DNA of 64,000 bases, taken from assembly GCF_029360775.1 (NCBI RefSeq), contig NZ_JARKMZ010000028.1, forward strand, positions 1 through 64,000, read 5' to 3'. A program made the translations under genes and the position numbers. The notes beneath the pieces were generated by a model, which did not search any database, was not told the origin of the DNA, and saw nothing but the letters and a program-made list of their open reading frames with translations. The DNA comes from Daejeonella sp. H1SJ63 (lineage in GTDB: Bacteria; Bacteroidota; Bacteroidia; Sphingobacteriales; Sphingobacteriaceae). Of this stretch, positions 24,417-33,984 are shown in pieces; positions within the stretch are counted from its first letter, which is position 1, and the number at the start of each line of letters is the position of its first letter.

Positions 24417-25463
24417 TTATTTTAATGACTTCATGTCGATTACAAATCGATATTTAACGTCTCCCGCCAAAGTGCGCTCATAAGCTTCATTGATCTGATC
24501 CATAGATATTAGTTCAATATCTGAAGAAATATTATGTTCTGCACAATAGTTGAGCATTTCCTGAGTTTCTTTGATGCCTCCAACTAATGAGCCAACCAGA
24601 CTGCGGCGTCCGCCAATCAATTGGAAAGCGGAAACATCTGCAGGGTTTGGCGGAGCTCCAAGCAATATCATCACGCCATTGGTACGTAGTAAAGCAAGAT
24701 ATTCATTATAATCGTGGTCTGCAGAAACAGTATCAATGATGTAATTAAAACTGCCTGCCATTGATTTCATGTTTTCAGGGTCTGTTGTAAGTTGAAAGTA
24801 CTTCGCACCAAGCCGCTGTGCATCTGCTTCTTTACCTTTTGAACGGCTTAGAACAGTTACCTCTGCACCCATGGAAGAAGCCAGTTTAACAGCCATATGT
24901 CCCAGACCACCTAAACCCAGAACTGCCAGCTTATCTCCTTTTTTTACATTCCAGTGCTTTAATGGGGAGTAAGTAGTGATACCCGCACAAAGCAGGGGAG
25001 CTACATTGGCTAAAGGTAATTTATCTGAAACGTTCAATACAAAATGTTCGGTAACAACGATATGGGTTGAATATCCACCGTATGTAATTGTTTTACGATC
25101 CTGAGATAAAGAGTTATAGGTTTGTGTATGACCGTTTTCGCAATATTGTTCCAGATCATCATTGCAGTTTCTGCAATGTCTGCAGGAGTCAACAAAACAA
25201 CCTACACCTACGGTATCGCCAGCTTTAAATCGTGTTACAGACTCTCCAACACGGGTTACCTTACCCACAATTTCATGACCCGGCACTGCAGGATAAACAG
25301 TACCTTTCCATTCATTTCTTGCTGTGTGAATATCTGAATGACATACTCCTGAATAAAGAATTTCTATCTCAACATCAGTTGGACCAGGTTCACGGCGATC
25401 TAACTGCCAGGGCTCAAGAGGAGTATCCGCACTCTTTGCGGCGTATGCTTTAACTGCTTTCAT
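24417..25463 (-). CDS. Zinc-dependent alcohol/aldehyde reductase, YahK/CAD-like
   Basis: This 348-aa medium-chain dehydrogenase has the catalytic zinc ligands in GVCHSDIH and PGHEIVGKV, the structural zinc loop with four close cysteines (SCRHCRNCNDDLEQYC), and a Rossmann site VLGLGGLGHMAV. The sequence matches the cinnamyl-alcohol-dehydrogenase-like NADPH aldehyde reductases. It is cytoplasmic. It lies 63 bp upstream of the sugar dehydrogenase gene on the same strand. Confidence 0.92.
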   Translation of the reverse strand: MKAVKAYAAKSADTPLEPWQLDRREPGPTDVEIEILYSGVCHSDIHTARNEWKGTVYPAVPGHEIVGKVTRVGESVTRFKAGDTVGVGCFVDSCRHCRNCNDDLEQYCENGHTQTYNSLSQDRKTITYGGYSTHIVVTEHFVLNVSDKLPLANVAPLLCAGITTYSPLKHWNVKKGDKLAVLGLGGLGHMAVKLASSMGAEVTVLSRSKGKEADAQRLGAKYFQLTTDPENMKSMAGSFNYIIDTVSADHDYNEYLALLRTNGVMILLGAPPNPADVSAFQLIGGRRSLVGSLVGGIKETQEMLNYCAEHNISSDIELISMDQINEAYERTLAGDVKYRFVIDMKSLK

Positions 25464-25757
25464 ATTATTAACTAAATTTTAAATCAAATTTATACAAGAT
25501 TTTAACATAATAAATGGGGTAACAAAGATATCGCATGCTATTCTTGTTCATGCGATTCAGGATAGTCTTATACGGATAGACCATTTATTAGTTTTTCGGA
25601 TAAAAATGACCGTGATCAGGTGTTTTCGACCACTTCAATACTATAAAATACTGTTGATGATAATTATAATAAACAACAGGATATATTTTTCAGGTACTTA
25701 ATGCCATGAAGCAAAATATGAAATTCTGCCATAGGATTTATTAATATTCATTTGTAA
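25464..25757. other. Intergenic stretch between divergent genes
   Basis: No gene. It separates the alcohol dehydrogenase (minus) from the amidohydrolase (plus) and should hold both promoters. The only motif I can name is ATTGTGTACGTA just at its right end. Confidence 0.4.
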
Positions 25758-25769
25758 ATTGTGTACGTA
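25758..25769 (+). promoter_or_regulatory. Possible operator ATTGTGTACGTA, copy 1
   Basis: This 12-mer lies 9 bp before the preferred ATG of the amidohydrolase. The same 12-mer occurs at 33732-33743, just before the start of the beta-propeller gene. The partially palindromic GTGTA-CG-TAAAC core with a central CG is the style of LacI-family operators. Confidence 0.35.
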
Positions 25770-25778
25770 AACGTTGCT

Positions 25779-26732
25779 ATGAAAACAAAAAATACAATCA
25801 ATCGTCGTCATTTCATTGCCGGAACAGGTATTTTACTTACCGGATATGCTTTAAATCTTCAGGGAGCAATTTCAGAGCCCTCAGAACCAATAATTGATAT
25901 TCATCAGCATACAGACTATGCCGGAAGAAGCCAGGATAAGATGCTGGCACATCAGCGTATGATGGGTGTAACCACCACGATTCTTCTTCCTGCAGGCCGC
26001 CCTTTGAATTATGGCTCAACACATTACGGAGTGAGTAATGGCTTGCAGGTAAGGGCAGGAGGAAATGAGGTTTGCTATCAGTACGCTAAAGACCGTGCAC
26101 CTGAAATGCTTTTCGGAGCATGTGAAGTTCCTGATTTTCCGGGAGCAATTCCTGAACTTGAGAAGTATCTGAAGTTGGGAGCAAAGATGATTGGTGAATT
26201 AAAGTTTAACGTGGATTGCGATTCTGCTGAAATGCAGAAGATCTATCAGCTTGCTCAGGAATATGATGTCCCGGTTTTAATGCACTGGCAGTATAATATG
26301 TATAACCGCGGCTTTGAACGTTTCCATAAAATGCTTGAGAAATATCCTAAAGTAACCTTCCTTGGACATTCACAGACTTTCTGGGCTAATATTGACAAGA
26401 ATCACCCGGACCAGAATATTTTATATCCAAGAGGTAAAGTTACGCCGGGTGGTTTAACTGATCGCCTGATGAGTGATTATCCAAATATGTACGGGGATAT
26501 TTCAGGAGGTTCAGGTTTAAGTTCTATGACAAGGGATGAAGATCATGCACGGGCTTTCCTGAGCAAACATCAGGATAAATTGCTTTATGGCAGTGATTGT
26601 GATGATTATGCGGGTCATGGACCGGCTTGTCAGGGTGCAGGTACAATCGCAGCTGTCAGAAAACTCTCAGCAAATAAAGCAATAGAGCGAAAGATCTTAT
26701 ACGATAACGCGAAGAAGATGTTTAAGCTCTGA
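25779..26732 (+). CDS. Exported amidohydrolase-2 family protein
   Basis: A 317-aa TIM-barrel amidohydrolase. ATG 25779 is preferred over the GTG at 25761. The Tat-type signal NRRHFIAGTGI is followed by a lipid-free mature part. The metal-binding HQH motif (IDIHQHTDYAG), a lysine in ELKFNVDCD, HWQYN, LGHSQTFW and YGSDCDDY are as expected for metal-dependent hydrolases or decarboxylases. The substrate may be a lactone or uronate derivative of the neighbouring locus. Its stop is 2 bp from the stop of the convergent GDSL gene. Confidence 0.85.
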   Translation: MKTKNTINRRHFIAGTGILLTGYALNLQGAISEPSEPIIDIHQHTDYAGRSQDKMLAHQRMMGVTTTILLPAGRPLNYGSTHYGVSNGLQVRAGGNEVCYQYAKDRAPEMLFGACEVPDFPGAIPELEKYLKLGAKMIGELKFNVDCDSAEMQKIYQLAQEYDVPVLMHWQYNMYNRGFERFHKMLEKYPKVTFLGHSQTFWANIDKNHPDQNILYPRGKVTPGGLTDRLMSDYPNMYGDISGGSGLSSMTRDEDHARAFLSKHQDKLLYGSDCDDYAGHGPACQGAGTIAAVRKLSANKAIERKILYDNAKKMFKL

Positions 26733-26734
26733 GT

Positions 26735-27460
26735 TTAGCGCTCATGTTTTTTGATGATCTTCACGATCTCGTCTGCAATCAGTTTATGACCAGTATCCAT
26801 AGGGTGAGTACCATCAGGTAAGAGGCCTTCCATTCCTTCGGGACTCTTTTTTGCATAGCGCTGAAACAATTTCCATGAATTGATGAGTTCGGTATTTTCG
26901 GATTTGGCCAGTTTAATGATTGCATCTTTATAGAGTCTTAATCTTTCATGGCGGAAAGGAGGTAGTTTTGAACTCAGGGGATTGGGGGTGAGGAGAATGA
27001 TCCGGCCATTTATCTTTTTAATTTCAGTAATGAAATGGCTCAGATTGGCGATATACGTCTCCAATGGAATACGCGAAGAAGTACCTTCTCCCTGATCCTG
27101 ATAAGCATCATTCAGACCAAAGTTCAGGGTAACCCAATCAGGATGGTGAGCCAATACCGCTTTTTCAAAGCGATCCATTCCATGTTCAATGTTTGCTTTG
27201 TTATTGTCTTTAACTGAACCTGTGTGGCTTCCTCCAATTCCTGAATTAATTACTTTATTTGTAATTCCGGCTTCGCTTAATGCTTCGTGTATCCTGATTG
27301 CATATACTTTTTCAATCCCTTTTCTGGGAGCAGTGGTAGAGTTACCAAAGGTTACAATCACAAGTTCCTTTTTATCCTGGGCGAAGCTGTTGAAACTCAG
27401 CAGAGTCAACAGAAGGATAAAAACAGGGTGGGAGCGAATAATTGTTGTGGACTTTTTCAT
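26735..27460 (-). CDS. Secreted SGNH/GDSL hydrolase
   Basis: A 241-aa lipase/esterase-fold protein with a signal peptide (LLTLLSFNSFAQ). The four SGNH blocks are present: FGNSTTA (Ser; GNS in place of GDS), GIGGSHTGS (Gly), NFGLNDAY (Asn) and DGTHPMDTGH (Asp and His). Secreted SGNH enzymes in polysaccharide loci often remove acetyl or other ester groups from the glycan; that role is inferred. It is on the minus strand, downstream of the beta-helix gene and its terminator. Confidence 0.85.
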   Translation of the reverse strand: MKKSTTIIRSHPVFILLLTLLSFNSFAQDKKELVIVTFGNSTTAPRKGIEKVYAIRIHEALSEAGITNKVINSGIGGSHTGSVKDNNKANIEHGMDRFEKAVLAHHPDWVTLNFGLNDAYQDQGEGTSSRIPLETYIANLSHFITEIKKINGRIILLTPNPLSSKLPPFRHERLRLYKDAIIKLAKSENTELINSWKLFQRYAKKSPEGMEGLLPDGTHPMDTGHKLIADEIVKIIKKHER

Positions 27461-27508
27461 GCCTCAGAATTTAGTAATTGAATTCAGCGAATGTAATTAT
27501 CTGATTTT

Positions 27509-27541
27509 AAAAAGCCCTTCCTGCCAAAGGAAGAGCTTTTC
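27509..27541 (-). terminator. Terminator after the beta-helix gene
   Basis: AAAAGCCCTTCC and GGAAGAGCTTTT form an imperfect hairpin, with a T-rich run on the minus-strand side. It sits 16 bp past the stop of the beta-helix gene at 27557. Confidence 0.7.
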
Positions 27542-27556
27542 ATATTTGGATTAATA

Positions 27557-28699
27557 TCAGGCAACTTTGCCATCTGCATACAGGTTGTTGTTTACATGTG
27601 TTTTTTCCTCAGCTCTTACCGCTGCTTCTGCATCTTTATGCATTGGCATCCAGTTATGGTGCACATCACATTTATCCTGAGGTACTCCGCGAATCACAAC
27701 TGATCTTTGGGATGCATAGAATGTATTGTTATAGATTTCCATTGTCGTTCCGGCGATATTGGTATTATCCTTACGATCGCGCCCGCCGTGCATATCGAAG
27801 TTATGGCTCAGCGAAATGCCCATTTCCACATTATTGCGGGCAATATATCCGCAGGATGGTCTTCCGGTACCGGCCAGAGAGTGGCGGTTCTCATTTAAAA
27901 GGTTGAATTCTATCAGAGATGACGCCTGATCATGACTAACTCCATAACCCAATCCGTTATACTGGCATTGATGAATATAGTTATGATGGATATGATGTCC
28001 TGTCCCTGCCTGCAGGCTTATACCGGCTCCTGAAAATGCAGAAATCTCGCAGTTATCTACCTGCAGGTTAGGAAATTTGCACTGGATACCTCTTGATGTA
28101 GGAAATTTATAATAATAGGTATGGCCGGGTCCGCCTTTACTGAATGCACGTTTGTGGTGGTCGAGGTATCTTTTTGGATTTGGTCCCTGAAGACGGATAC
28201 CGCTGATCCTTACATTTGGACCCATAATATCAATCATCCCCGGTGTATCAATTCCATCACTGGTAATCTGAGCGCCTTCAGAACCATTATGACCTCTGTC
28301 GCTTGCCAGAGTTACACCTTCAGGAATATTCAGTTTGATTTTATCGATGTAGATAAAAGTCGTCATATCGATGATCAGATCGCCGGGAATAAAAACGACC
28401 TGACCCGATTTGGCTTTTCCCAAAGCTTCGATCAGAGATTCAAGTGTATCAACGGTATAATCACCTGAAGTAATTACATTTTTATATCCTTTACCCCCGC
28501 CGATTGGCCCGGTTTCATCAGCTTTTGCTCCATAAATAGTATTACCTACTTTTTTCCAGGTAGGTTTTTCCTTTTTATCAGCATCGTTTTCTGAGCTCAT
28601 TTCAGCACCCAGTACCGGGGTACCCATGCTTAAGGCAGCAAGAGAGCTTAATGATGCTGCCCGTACAAATTGTCTTCTGTTAAAATTTTCTGCTGACAT
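27557..28699 (-). CDS. Exported right-handed beta-helix protein, lyase-like
   Basis: A 380-aa protein from the ATG at 28699; the ATG at 28762 would overlap the upstream gene and precede the signal with 21 unlikely residues. The Tat-type signal NFNRRQFVRAASL is followed by repeated short-strand coils typical of parallel beta-helices (GIRLQGP, NCEISAFSGAG, HHNYIHQ, NNTFYAS, VHHNWMPM). The blocks resemble polysaccharide lyases of the pectate-lyase fold, with GIQCKF and HHIHHNYIHQCQYNGLGY. The glycan is unknown. It starts 7 bp after the stop of the heparinase-like gene. Confidence 0.82.
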   Translation of the reverse strand: MSAENFNRRQFVRAASLSSLAALSMGTPVLGAEMSSENDADKKEKPTWKKVGNTIYGAKADETGPIGGGKGYKNVITSGDYTVDTLESLIEALGKAKSGQVVFIPGDLIIDMTTFIYIDKIKLNIPEGVTLASDRGHNGSEGAQITSDGIDTPGMIDIMGPNVRISGIRLQGPNPKRYLDHHKRAFSKGGPGHTYYYKFPTSRGIQCKFPNLQVDNCEISAFSGAGISLQAGTGHHIHHNYIHQCQYNGLGYGVSHDQASSLIEFNLLNENRHSLAGTGRPSCGYIARNNVEMGISLSHNFDMHGGRDRKDNTNIAGTTMEIYNNTFYASQRSVVIRGVPQDKCDVHHNWMPMHKDAEAAVRAEEKTHVNNNLYADGKVA

Positions 28700-28706
28700 G
28701 TTTTTT

Positions 28707-31700
28707 CTATTTAGATGGCCATTCTGTATGTGAGGTGATGCTGAATGCAGCACCTTCCTCAAATTCGTAGATATAGTTAGCGTAAGGGTCTTTAGGGTTA
28801 TTTACTTCAGGATCTTTGAACCCCATCGCAAATGTAATTGGTCCGCATTCGATGCGGCTGTATTTGCCCTCGCGCTTAATGCTTTTGATGGTATAGGTAG
28901 CGTCTCTTTCTCCATTGGTAGAGATAATCAACTGCTCACCGTTCAGGCTGCCGTTTTCAGGAAGGATCTGATCTACCAATACCCATCCGCTGCCTGATGG
29001 ATTTTTATTCATTTTTACAATTTTACCCTTGATCTGTCCGCCAGATTTAAGGTTAAGGCTTCCATGATTCAATGTAGTTCCGTTCACAAGTATTGCCTTG
29101 TTAACCTGATTGTTCTGTTTTCTGATGAATCCAATATTTCCCGACATGGAGGTGTTGTCAGGAAGCTTCATCAGTTTGTCTGACTCCGGATTGTAAAGAA
29201 CATAATCGATAGCACCATTCGTATGCTCAATTTCGAGTGCGATCTGTGCTTCATGACCATTGTCAATACGTTTTACCGATTTGATGAAAGGATTCTTACG
29301 ATAAGGCTCAAATACTGAAACGAATGTGCTGCTCAGGTTTTCGCCTTTGCGGTGCATCAGCACATAGCCCAGTTTTTTAGGATTGCCTGCTTTATTTTGC
29401 GGAGGGTCGCCATCAGCGAGTGCAATATCATTTGAAGCTGAAAGCGCATACATTCTAAGGTGTACATTTTCATCTGCGTTTAATCCGCGGTATCCGGTTT
29501 CCGCTTTCCAGTCGAGCATGAATTGAGACGGGGGATTCAGATCTCTTTGTACCTTATAAAAGAATGAATAACCCTGAGGAAAGCCATTGGCTGCAATACC
29601 TTTTTCAATATGCTCACCGGCATAAGTCCCTTTCTGTTGGGCAGTAAGTTTAAGTCCATTGCTTGTGATTTCTCCCGGAGGACCATGGAAGCTGTAAAGA
29701 TGATCCTGACCTCCTTCAACCTTGAACAAATCAATTATATATGCATTACTGTCTGCACCGGCATCTACCAGGAACATAGTTCTCTGATAGGTCTTTGTTT
29801 CAGGATATGCTTTTTTACCGTCGATTTCGAATACTCCGAAACCTTTCATTTGTTTAAATAATTTGGTATAACCACCCCATACTTCTTTTTGAGGCTTTTC
29901 ATTCACAAATACCAGATTATGTGAAACGGTACTTCCTGTCCAGTCGCGGTTACTCGGAATATTAGTTGCAAACTCCGGGTATCCATGATCAGGAGCAAGC
30001 CATTTACCAAATGCAAGCAGGTCGAAGTTCATCAGGTCAGGATGAGCGTGCATGATGGTTCTTCCATAGTTATTGGCAATTGCCACTCCACTGTTTCCAC
30101 GTCCGTTTTCAAGCAGAGCCAAACCAAAGCCGCTCATCAGATATCCACCTTCAGCTCTTTTTCCGGTACTTTCTGCAATCTTTTTTATTTCCTTGCTGAT
30201 GGCGTCAGGGTCAACTGAAAAAATATTCCTTCCAAGCTTTTCTGCCGAGTTTTTATTGGAAATATAGGCTGCTTTGGCAAATTCCGGATCGCGGGTCAGA
30301 ATAAAGCCTTTGGTAATGAAATTAGGGTCTGCGTATCCATTGCTGACAAGGCCGGTAGATCCGCTGTCGCCCATATTCGGGATTGCTATTCCCAGTGCAG
30401 CCATCCGGTATGCAACAAGGAATGTTGTATTGAATTGAGGGAATTCTTTAATAATGTTATGTTTGGTATAGGCAGGATATTCCTGAAGTCTTTCTGCAAC
30501 CTGTGAAATCAGCCGCCCCCACATTAGTGCATAACCTGGTGCACCTTCGTTTGATGTTCCGTCCCTGTCAAAAGTTGAGATCATTAACGATGGAATATTT
30601 CCGCCATCTGAAGCAAAGATCCAGTCGATCCATTCATTACTTTCAGGCTGTGAATCCAAAGCCATCGCACAAACAACCGCAGTAAGCTGATGCATCCCCT
30701 GATTTCCGCTGATTTGCTGGGATAATATCGATTTAAACGATGTTCTCAACAAACCATCATCAACATTTTGAACAAATAAAGCACGGCTGCCTTTTGTTCC
30801 GATTTTGTATTTTTCCGATTGCCTTTTAAGGAAGCTGTATAACTCAGGATTATCTGTGGTTCCACTTAGAATTTTATCATAGGAATCAGCAAATGATTGT
30901 ATGATGCCTGTTTCCCAAATACGGCCATGTATTTTCCCCATGTTACGGCCACCGTCAGAATGGTACCAGCCTTTGTCTGCGTATGGTTTCCAGTCCATTT
31001 CAGGATAAACATCAGCAATACGGTCTAAAAGAATTGCAGCTTTGCGGGCATACATTTTGTTTCCGGTATAAATATAAGCTTCTGCCAATGCTGCAAGTCC
31101 ATCGCTGATATAATCCCATTTCTTCCATACATAATATCCGATAAATCGGTGAGCACGTCCATTTTGGTCAATGAAACCATAGCCATCATCTACACCATAT
31201 TTATGCATCGGATCAGAAGGATCAGGATGTGCTGTATTGAAAAGCAGGCTTTTATCGCCTTTTGAAGCATCAAACTGTCCGCGTTCATCAAGGGCACTTT
31301 CATAAAATTTACCAAAATCGTTGGTAGGGAAAACACTCTTACATGAAGGGCAGGTTAATTTCCAGGGCTTGTCTTCAAATTCAGGGTTGTATGGATAATT
31401 GCCATATTTAAGTACATCCAGTCCACATTTTAAGCAACCTAAAACTTTAGGACCTTTTGCAATACGATCCAGTGTAACATCGATACAGCGCGGTGTATTT
31501 TGTCCGGGTACCAGGAACCAGAGATCTTCATCGCTTTTGTTTGCGAATACTGATGCTCTTTTAAGTACTGAGTTTTTTAATTCTTTAGCCCAGTCGTATT
31601 TTTCGCAGTTATTTCTGAGATTTTGAATTTTTTCCCTGGTGTAAAATCCGCCGTACTGACGCTGTGAATAAGCACTGCCCGTAAGAACTGACAGTAATAA

Positions 31701-31733
31701 TATGGTTAAACAACGATATAGAATCTGCTTCAT
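28707..31733 (-). CDS. Heparinase II/III-like polysaccharide lyase
   Basis: A 1008-aa secreted protein with a cleavable signal (LTGSAYSQ). An N-terminal zinc-ribbon-like segment carries two CxxC pairs (CLKCGLD, CPSCKS). The central (alpha/alpha) toroid (about 220-500) contains NQGMHQL and GDSGSTG, and a C-terminal beta-sandwich follows with HAHPDLMNFDL, HNLVF and YSFHGPPG. The asparagine, histidine and tyrosine used by this lyase fold are plausible in these blocks. The family degrades uronic-acid polysaccharides such as heparin, heparan or alginate. It leads a four-gene minus-strand set with the beta-helix protein and the beta-propeller protein. Confidence 0.88.
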   Translation of the reverse strand: MKQILYRCLTILLLSVLTGSAYSQRQYGGFYTREKIQNLRNNCEKYDWAKELKNSVLKRASVFANKSDEDLWFLVPGQNTPRCIDVTLDRIAKGPKVLGCLKCGLDVLKYGNYPYNPEFEDKPWKLTCPSCKSVFPTNDFGKFYESALDERGQFDASKGDKSLLFNTAHPDPSDPMHKYGVDDGYGFIDQNGRAHRFIGYYVWKKWDYISDGLAALAEAYIYTGNKMYARKAAILLDRIADVYPEMDWKPYADKGWYHSDGGRNMGKIHGRIWETGIIQSFADSYDKILSGTTDNPELYSFLKRQSEKYKIGTKGSRALFVQNVDDGLLRTSFKSILSQQISGNQGMHQLTAVVCAMALDSQPESNEWIDWIFASDGGNIPSLMISTFDRDGTSNEGAPGYALMWGRLISQVAERLQEYPAYTKHNIIKEFPQFNTTFLVAYRMAALGIAIPNMGDSGSTGLVSNGYADPNFITKGFILTRDPEFAKAAYISNKNSAEKLGRNIFSVDPDAISKEIKKIAESTGKRAEGGYLMSGFGLALLENGRGNSGVAIANNYGRTIMHAHPDLMNFDLLAFGKWLAPDHGYPEFATNIPSNRDWTGSTVSHNLVFVNEKPQKEVWGGYTKLFKQMKGFGVFEIDGKKAYPETKTYQRTMFLVDAGADSNAYIIDLFKVEGGQDHLYSFHGPPGEITSNGLKLTAQQKGTYAGEHIEKGIAANGFPQGYSFFYKVQRDLNPPSQFMLDWKAETGYRGLNADENVHLRMYALSASNDIALADGDPPQNKAGNPKKLGYVLMHRKGENLSSTFVSVFEPYRKNPFIKSVKRIDNGHEAQIALEIEHTNGAIDYVLYNPESDKLMKLPDNTSMSGNIGFIRKQNNQVNKAILVNGTTLNHGSLNLKSGGQIKGKIVKMNKNPSGSGWVLVDQILPENGSLNGEQLIISTNGERDATYTIKSIKREGKYSRIECGPITFAMGFKDPEVNNPKDPYANYIYEFEEGAAFSITSHTEWPSK

Positions 31734-31757
31734 AAATTGATTGATAATGATTGATGT

Positions 31758-33725
31758 TTATTTTAGTTTATAGCTCATTAAATGCGAACCGCTGACAAAG
31801 AAAATCCGGCCATGAGCATAATCACCACCGGCTTTTATTGGCCCGGGTGCTGTAGCAATCAGTTTCGTATCATAAGTTTCAGGCATAACCTGAACAATAG
31901 CTCCTTTGGCAAACAGGATAAATAGTTCGCCTTTCGGACCGTCAACAAATATTCTGGGACTTTGTTCGGCTGTGGTTGGACCAAATTCGGCAAAGATGTC
32001 TTTGGTATATACTACTTTCTTTGCTGCAGGATCGAATACAAAAAACTTTCTTTTGTCGGTAATTCCATAAACCAATCCGCCCGGCATCATGCGCATTTCA
32101 CTGTATTCCTGAACACCGGGGAATACAACTTCCTGCCATTCAATTTTCTTGCTGTCCATGTCCATGATGTAAAGGAGCGCCTCCTTTGCCCTCTTTTCTC
32201 CGCCGGTTCCCGGAGAAGTAGTTGTACCTCCAAGAAGTTTTCCCTTCGGAAGAGGAACCAGACTCATACTGGTTTGATCTTTTACTACCTCATAATCTTT
32301 CAGCATGACTCTTGATTTGGCTTTATTGTCATAAAACAATAAACCACCGCCTGTAGCACCATATTGCGGGGTGCCGCCCATAACGATTGTTTTGCCATCG
32401 GGATGTGCAATAATGCGGTATGGACGGATCAGATCGGGAGAAACTGTGGTCAGGTGAACCGGGTTTGATTCAGGATTATCCAGTTTTGTAGGAACCCATG
32501 GTTTGTAAGGATCCCATTCGATCAGATGTCCTCCGGCATACACCCCGAAATAAACCTTTTTATTCTGATTAATTAATGCATTGAACTGACCAAGAGCCTC
32601 ACGGTTTACCCATTTATCTTTCTTTAGGTCGTAATTAAAAAATCGCATCGGGAAAGCCGTTCCACCCACGATTGTACCATCAGGTGCAGTACCAATACCC
32701 ATAACGATAGCCCCGTCGCTGGTATAATCGAACGATACTTCTTTTGTTGCTTTGGTCTTTGGATTTTCAGTAATCAATATTCTGTTTACCAGATCAAGAT
32801 TCCTGAGTATGCTGCCATCCGGGAAGTTTCGGTGAAACAGACTTTGTGAGCCCGTAATCTGATTGACCGGTTTACGGTCCTTATATTCACCTATTTTTTT
32901 GTATTCACCTTTATAAAGTTCATACCATTCATTATCAACTGATTCCAATGCACGACCATAAACTCTTCCATTTTGATCGCGGTAAACCGCGGCAGTACCT
33001 AATTTTCGTTCATTTGCCGGCAAAATAGCCTTTGCCTGACCGGTATTCGGGTCGAAAGAAACGATCTGGCTTGAGGCATTTCCCATTCCGAAATAAATCC
33101 ATCCGGCATCATCAGAAACAATTGTGCGCTGATATTGCCTCCAGTTTTCTTTATTAACATAACCATAGTCTTTCAGTTCCCGTTTTTTAGGATCGAAAGC
33201 AACCAGTCCGCTGTTTGGATAGGTTACCGACCATATTCTGCCTTTATCATCTTCAGTCATAGACATAGCCATCTGAGGCATAGTTTTTTGTGTGAAAGTG
33301 AAGGCCCTTTTTACCGGATCAAATTCAGTAAAATGATCGCTGAAATGAGTGTAAAACTTATTATCACCCGATAGAATTGAAGAATATGGCGTATCCTGTC
33401 TTGGATCAAATTTTACAGGGAATTCCTCACTTTTTCCTGTCTCTGCATCAATCATGAGCAATGAATAGCCACCTCTGTGATCGAAAAGCCAAACCAGGAC
33501 CACATTTCTGCCATTCCCGTCAACGGTTGATACTACACCGCGGTGATTACTGATAGGAGAGGCAACCCCATGATCAAAGAATCCATTTCCGAGATTTTGC
33601 GTTGATGTTTCGACGGTAAAGCCGGTTTTGTCGGGAAGCGGATTAACTCTTACCTGTTTTTGTGAATAAGCTTTATACGACAGTGCGGTACAAAGGAAAA
33701 GCAGCAATATAGATTTTGTTCTCAT
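31758..33725 (-). CDS. Secreted beta-propeller protein, unknown function
   Basis: A 655-aa protein with a signal peptide (TALSYKAYSQ). Repeated strands containing Asp-Gly turns and DxxGxIW blocks (DDKGRIWSV, DDAGWIYFG, RDQNGRVYG, PDGTIVGG, PDGKTIVMGG) indicate one or two beta-propellers of SMP-30/lyase-associated type. No catalytic site can be named. It lies 24 bp upstream of the heparinase-like gene, probably its operon leader, so a role in binding or processing the same glycan is likely from context. Confidence 0.7.
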   Translation of the reverse strand: MRTKSILLLFLCTALSYKAYSQKQVRVNPLPDKTGFTVETSTQNLGNGFFDHGVASPISNHRGVVSTVDGNGRNVVLVWLFDHRGGYSLLMIDAETGKSEEFPVKFDPRQDTPYSSILSGDNKFYTHFSDHFTEFDPVKRAFTFTQKTMPQMAMSMTEDDKGRIWSVTYPNSGLVAFDPKKRELKDYGYVNKENWRQYQRTIVSDDAGWIYFGMGNASSQIVSFDPNTGQAKAILPANERKLGTAAVYRDQNGRVYGRALESVDNEWYELYKGEYKKIGEYKDRKPVNQITGSQSLFHRNFPDGSILRNLDLVNRILITENPKTKATKEVSFDYTSDGAIVMGIGTAPDGTIVGGTAFPMRFFNYDLKKDKWVNREALGQFNALINQNKKVYFGVYAGGHLIEWDPYKPWVPTKLDNPESNPVHLTTVSPDLIRPYRIIAHPDGKTIVMGGTPQYGATGGGLLFYDNKAKSRVMLKDYEVVKDQTSMSLVPLPKGKLLGGTTTSPGTGGEKRAKEALLYIMDMDSKKIEWQEVVFPGVQEYSEMRMMPGGLVYGITDKRKFFVFDPAAKKVVYTKDIFAEFGPTTAEQSPRIFVDGPKGELFILFAKGAIVQVMPETYDTKLIATAPGPIKAGGDYAHGRIFFVSGSHLMSYKLK

Positions 33726-33731
33726 AGATTG

Positions 33732-33743
33732 ATTGTGTACGTA
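33732..33743. promoter_or_regulatory. Possible operator ATTGTGTACGTA, copy 2
   Basis: The same 12-mer as at 25758-25769 lies 6 bp before the start of the minus-strand beta-propeller gene. Here the core is GTGTA-CG-TACCC. Confidence 0.35.
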
Positions 33744-33984
33744 CCCATAAATATAAAATAAATTAATTCATATCTGAAAGAGGGAAGATCAATTAGCAAT
33801 TGAATTGATGCATTATGTATGCTGATTCAAATAATTTTAAGTAAGATCCGGCAGAATTTTGCTCTGTTTAATAAATTGAAGATCCCCTGTTGACCATCAG
33901 TCCTGCCGGAATAATCATAATGCGCAGAATGAGTGCTCTTCTGAATCGTATTTTTTATACATTTAGTTCCTTAAATTGTATAAC

